Of a DNA stretch of 7,441 bases, positions 6,458-7,441 are shown piece by piece. The DNA is from Bacteroidales bacterium (GTDB taxonomy: Bacteria > Bacteroidota > Bacteroidia > Bacteroidales > P3). The DNA lies in assembly GCA_031286005.1 (NCBI GenBank), contig JAITVC010000261.1:1-7441 (forward strand), given 5' to 3'. The notes under the pieces were generated by a model. The model did not search any database, was not told the origin of the DNA, and saw only the letters and a list, made by a program, of their open reading frames with translations. Each line of letters opens with the position of its first letter. The stretch's first letter is position 1. Made by a program: the position numbers and the translations under genes.

Positions 6458-6531
6458 CTCGAAAAGCGGTCTGAAACCCTTGTTTTTGATACATGTAAAT
6501 TTCTGTGCATTTTTTGTTATTTTGTTAATTA

Positions 6532-6563
6532 TTTGTGTGTTTCGTGTTTTTTTTGTATCTTTG
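6532..6563 (+). promoter_or_regulatory. Bacteroidetes-type promoter of the DUF4160-DUF2442 pair
   Basis: TTTG (6532-6535) and TATCTTTG (6556-6563) are separated by exactly 20 nt, both perfect matches. The -7 box ends 15 nt before the ATG at 6579, so transcription should begin near 6570 and the mRNA would have a leader of only about nine nucleotides. This gives the pair transcription independent of the tRNA. Confidence 0.75.
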
Positions 6564-6578
6564 TGAAAATTTAAGACT

Positions 6579-6875
6579 ATGCCAACAATTTACGAGTATT
6601 TGGGAATAACAATTCTACTTCGTACTAATGACCATGCTCCTATCCATGTTCATGCTATTCATGGTAATACCGAAGTTAAAATTTTTCTGTATGAAAAAAA
6701 CGGCGTTATTCAAACCATACGCTATGAAACGGTCCATGGCAAATTTAGCCCTACGAAAATGAATGACTTAAAAGCATTCATATCTAAACATAAATACATC
6801 TTATTGTATGCTTATGAACAAATTAAATCCGGTGCAAAAGTCAAAAAAATAACCATTACAAAACGGATAAAATGA
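6579..6875 (+). CDS. DUF4160 domain protein, first gene of a coupled pair
   Basis: This is a 98-residue cytoplasmic protein of the DUF4160 family. The opening MPTIYEYLGITILLRTNDHAP and the motif DHAPIHVHA (18-26, with His19, His23 and His25) are the family hallmarks and suggest a conserved functional site, possibly metal-binding or catalytic. The body (VKIFLY near 33-38) is followed by a helical segment (MNDLKAFISKHKYILLYAYEQ region, 61-81) and a basic tail KVKKITITKRIK. The stop overlaps the start of the DUF2442 gene by four bases (ATGA). DUF4160 genes are very often paired with DUF2442 genes, and the pair has the size and layout of a toxin-antitoxin module; no activity is established to my knowledge. 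The region looks more A-rich than trpS, though I did not count it. Confidence 0.9.
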   Translation: MPTIYEYLGITILLRTNDHAPIHVHAIHGNTEVKIFLYEKNGVIQTIRYETVHGKFSPTKMNDLKAFISKHKYILLYAYEQIKSGAKVKKITITKRIK

Positions 6876-7150
6876 AAACAAAAACAAAATATGAGCCAAT
6901 AGTGGATGCAAAATATTTGCACGATTATTTGATTGATGTTACTTTCAAGGATCGTACCCATCGCGTGATTGATTTGGAAAAATTTGTCAAGACCAGCAAA
7001 TTCCCGCTTGTACGTAAATTTGCACCGTTAAAATTATTCAAACAATTTCGAGTAGAACACAGTTCACTCGCATGGGGCGACAACGAATGCGATATTGATC
7101 CGTTTGATGTTTACGCTGGAAAATATGATGCCATGCTGGAGCACGCCTAA
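6872..7150 (+). CDS. DUF2442 domain protein, second gene of a coupled pair
   Basis: This is a 92-residue protein of the DUF2442 family. After a Lys-rich start, VDAKYLHDYLIDVTFKDRTH (11-30) and RVIDLEKFV form the typical N-terminal beta-sheet. LKLFKQFRVEHSSLAWGDNE (53-72) and CDIDPFDVYAGK supply the usual V.....LAW....DI.P ending. Family members are generally 80-100 residues, so it looks complete. Its ATG overlaps the DUF4160 stop, implying translational coupling and a fixed ratio of the two products, as in many toxin-antitoxin and binding-partner pairs. Which would be toxin and which antitoxin cannot be told from sequence. It converges with the DUF3788 gene, whose stop is 53 bp away; I saw no terminator hairpin in that gap. 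Confidence 0.9.
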   Translation: MKTKTKYEPIVDAKYLHDYLIDVTFKDRTHRVIDLEKFVKTSKFPLVRKFAPLKLFKQFRVEHSSLAWGDNECDIDPFDVYAGKYDAMLEHA

Positions 7151-7203
7151 CTCTGTTTGATTTTTGAAAGATTCCAATGTCTGTTTGCAATATTCTGCTT
7201 CAT

Positions 7204-7441
7204 TTATTTCAATGATTTTTTTAGCTTGACAATGTTCAGTAAGTCGTGCAACTGTTCGCTTTGCGAAACATTGAACAGCATCGGAATTAGTTTCCCGATA
7301 GGTTTCTGCCGATAAAAATCTTCCTTTATCTTTTCGGCAATATTGAGGGCGGCGATGCTTTCCAAATGTTTTTCGGTAAAGAAGAAACTCGTTTTGAAAT
7401 AGCCTTCCCAAATGGATAGCCAGAATATCGTTTTCTTTTTG
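7204..7441 (-). CDS. DUF3788 family protein, C-terminal part only (5' end beyond window)
   Basis: Reading the minus strand from 7440 gives 78 residues to a TAA at 7204-7206. They include WLSIWEGYFKTSFFFTEKH, then LESIAALNIAEKIKEDF, PIGKLIPMLF, and a final SEQLHDLLNIVKLKKSLK. This matches the C-terminal half of DUF3788 proteins (usually about 140 residues), small cytoplasmic proteins of unknown function common in Bacteroidota and Firmicutes. The start lies off the right edge. A competing open frame on the same strand (7064-7411) runs antisense into the DUF2442 gene and has no family resemblance. Confidence 0.88.
   Translation of the reverse strand, partial: KKKTIFWLSIWEGYFKTSFFFTEKHLESIAALNIAEKIKEDFYRQKPIGKLIPMLFNVSQSEQLHDLLNIVKLKKSLK

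Noticed and set aside
6464..6487. Possible terminator after tRNA-Arg
   Set aside because: Only a GGT/ACC stem with a mismatch below it precedes the T-run; too weak to call.
7147..7203. Short minus-strand frame MKQNIANRHW... directly after the DUF3788 stop
   Set aside because: Eighteen codons, overlaps the end of DUF2442, no supporting signal.
7064..7411. 115-codon open frame on the minus strand
   Set aside because: It overlaps the DUF2442 gene in antisense and competes with the DUF3788 frame on the same strand, which has clear family resemblance; this one has none.

Overview
The window looks like chromosomal DNA of a Bacteroidota bacterium, probably order Bacteroidales. Four sites carry the Bacteroidetes -7 promoter box TAnnTTTG (two with a TTTG -33 box exactly 20 nt upstream), starts have A-rich leaders rather than strong Shine-Dalgarno sites, and the protein families fit. 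The genus cannot be fixed from the sequence alone.

Left part (about 1-3070, minus strand): a drug-efflux type operon read right to left, tetR -> TolC-like outer membrane protein -> RND membrane fusion lipoprotein. The fusion protein is cut by the left edge, and an inner-membrane RND pump gene would be expected just beyond it. A canonical promoter precedes tetR, overlapped by an inverted repeat that could be the repressor's own operator. Degenerate 7-bp repeats occupy both gene junctions of the operon, and one set supplies the last codons of tetR.

Middle (3108-3234): a gene-poor stretch with a nested inverted repeat and a five- to six-unit 12-bp tandem repeat, lying just 3' of a 183-residue protein of unassigned function (3235-3786).

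Centre-right (3235-6299, minus strand): trpS, a DoxX-family membrane protein and a KAS III (FabH-like) enzyme follow one another with gaps of 17-18 bp, so they probably form one operon. The 183-residue gene follows after a 51-bp gap. Tryptophanyl-tRNA synthetase starts at 6299; a longer open frame upstream is an artefact that reads the tRNA gene backwards.

Right part (6300-7441): tRNA-Arg(TCT) is divergent from trpS. Downstream on the plus strand is a translationally coupled DUF4160/DUF2442 pair with its own strong-looking promoter and a very short leader, an arrangement reminiscent of toxin-antitoxin modules. It converges on a DUF3788 gene entering from the right edge. No transposase, integrase, CRISPR array or rRNA was seen. 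The most promising leads are the unassigned 183-residue protein with its 12-bp repeat array, the heptad repeats in the efflux operon, and the DUF4160/DUF2442 pair. None clearly shows a wholly new system.
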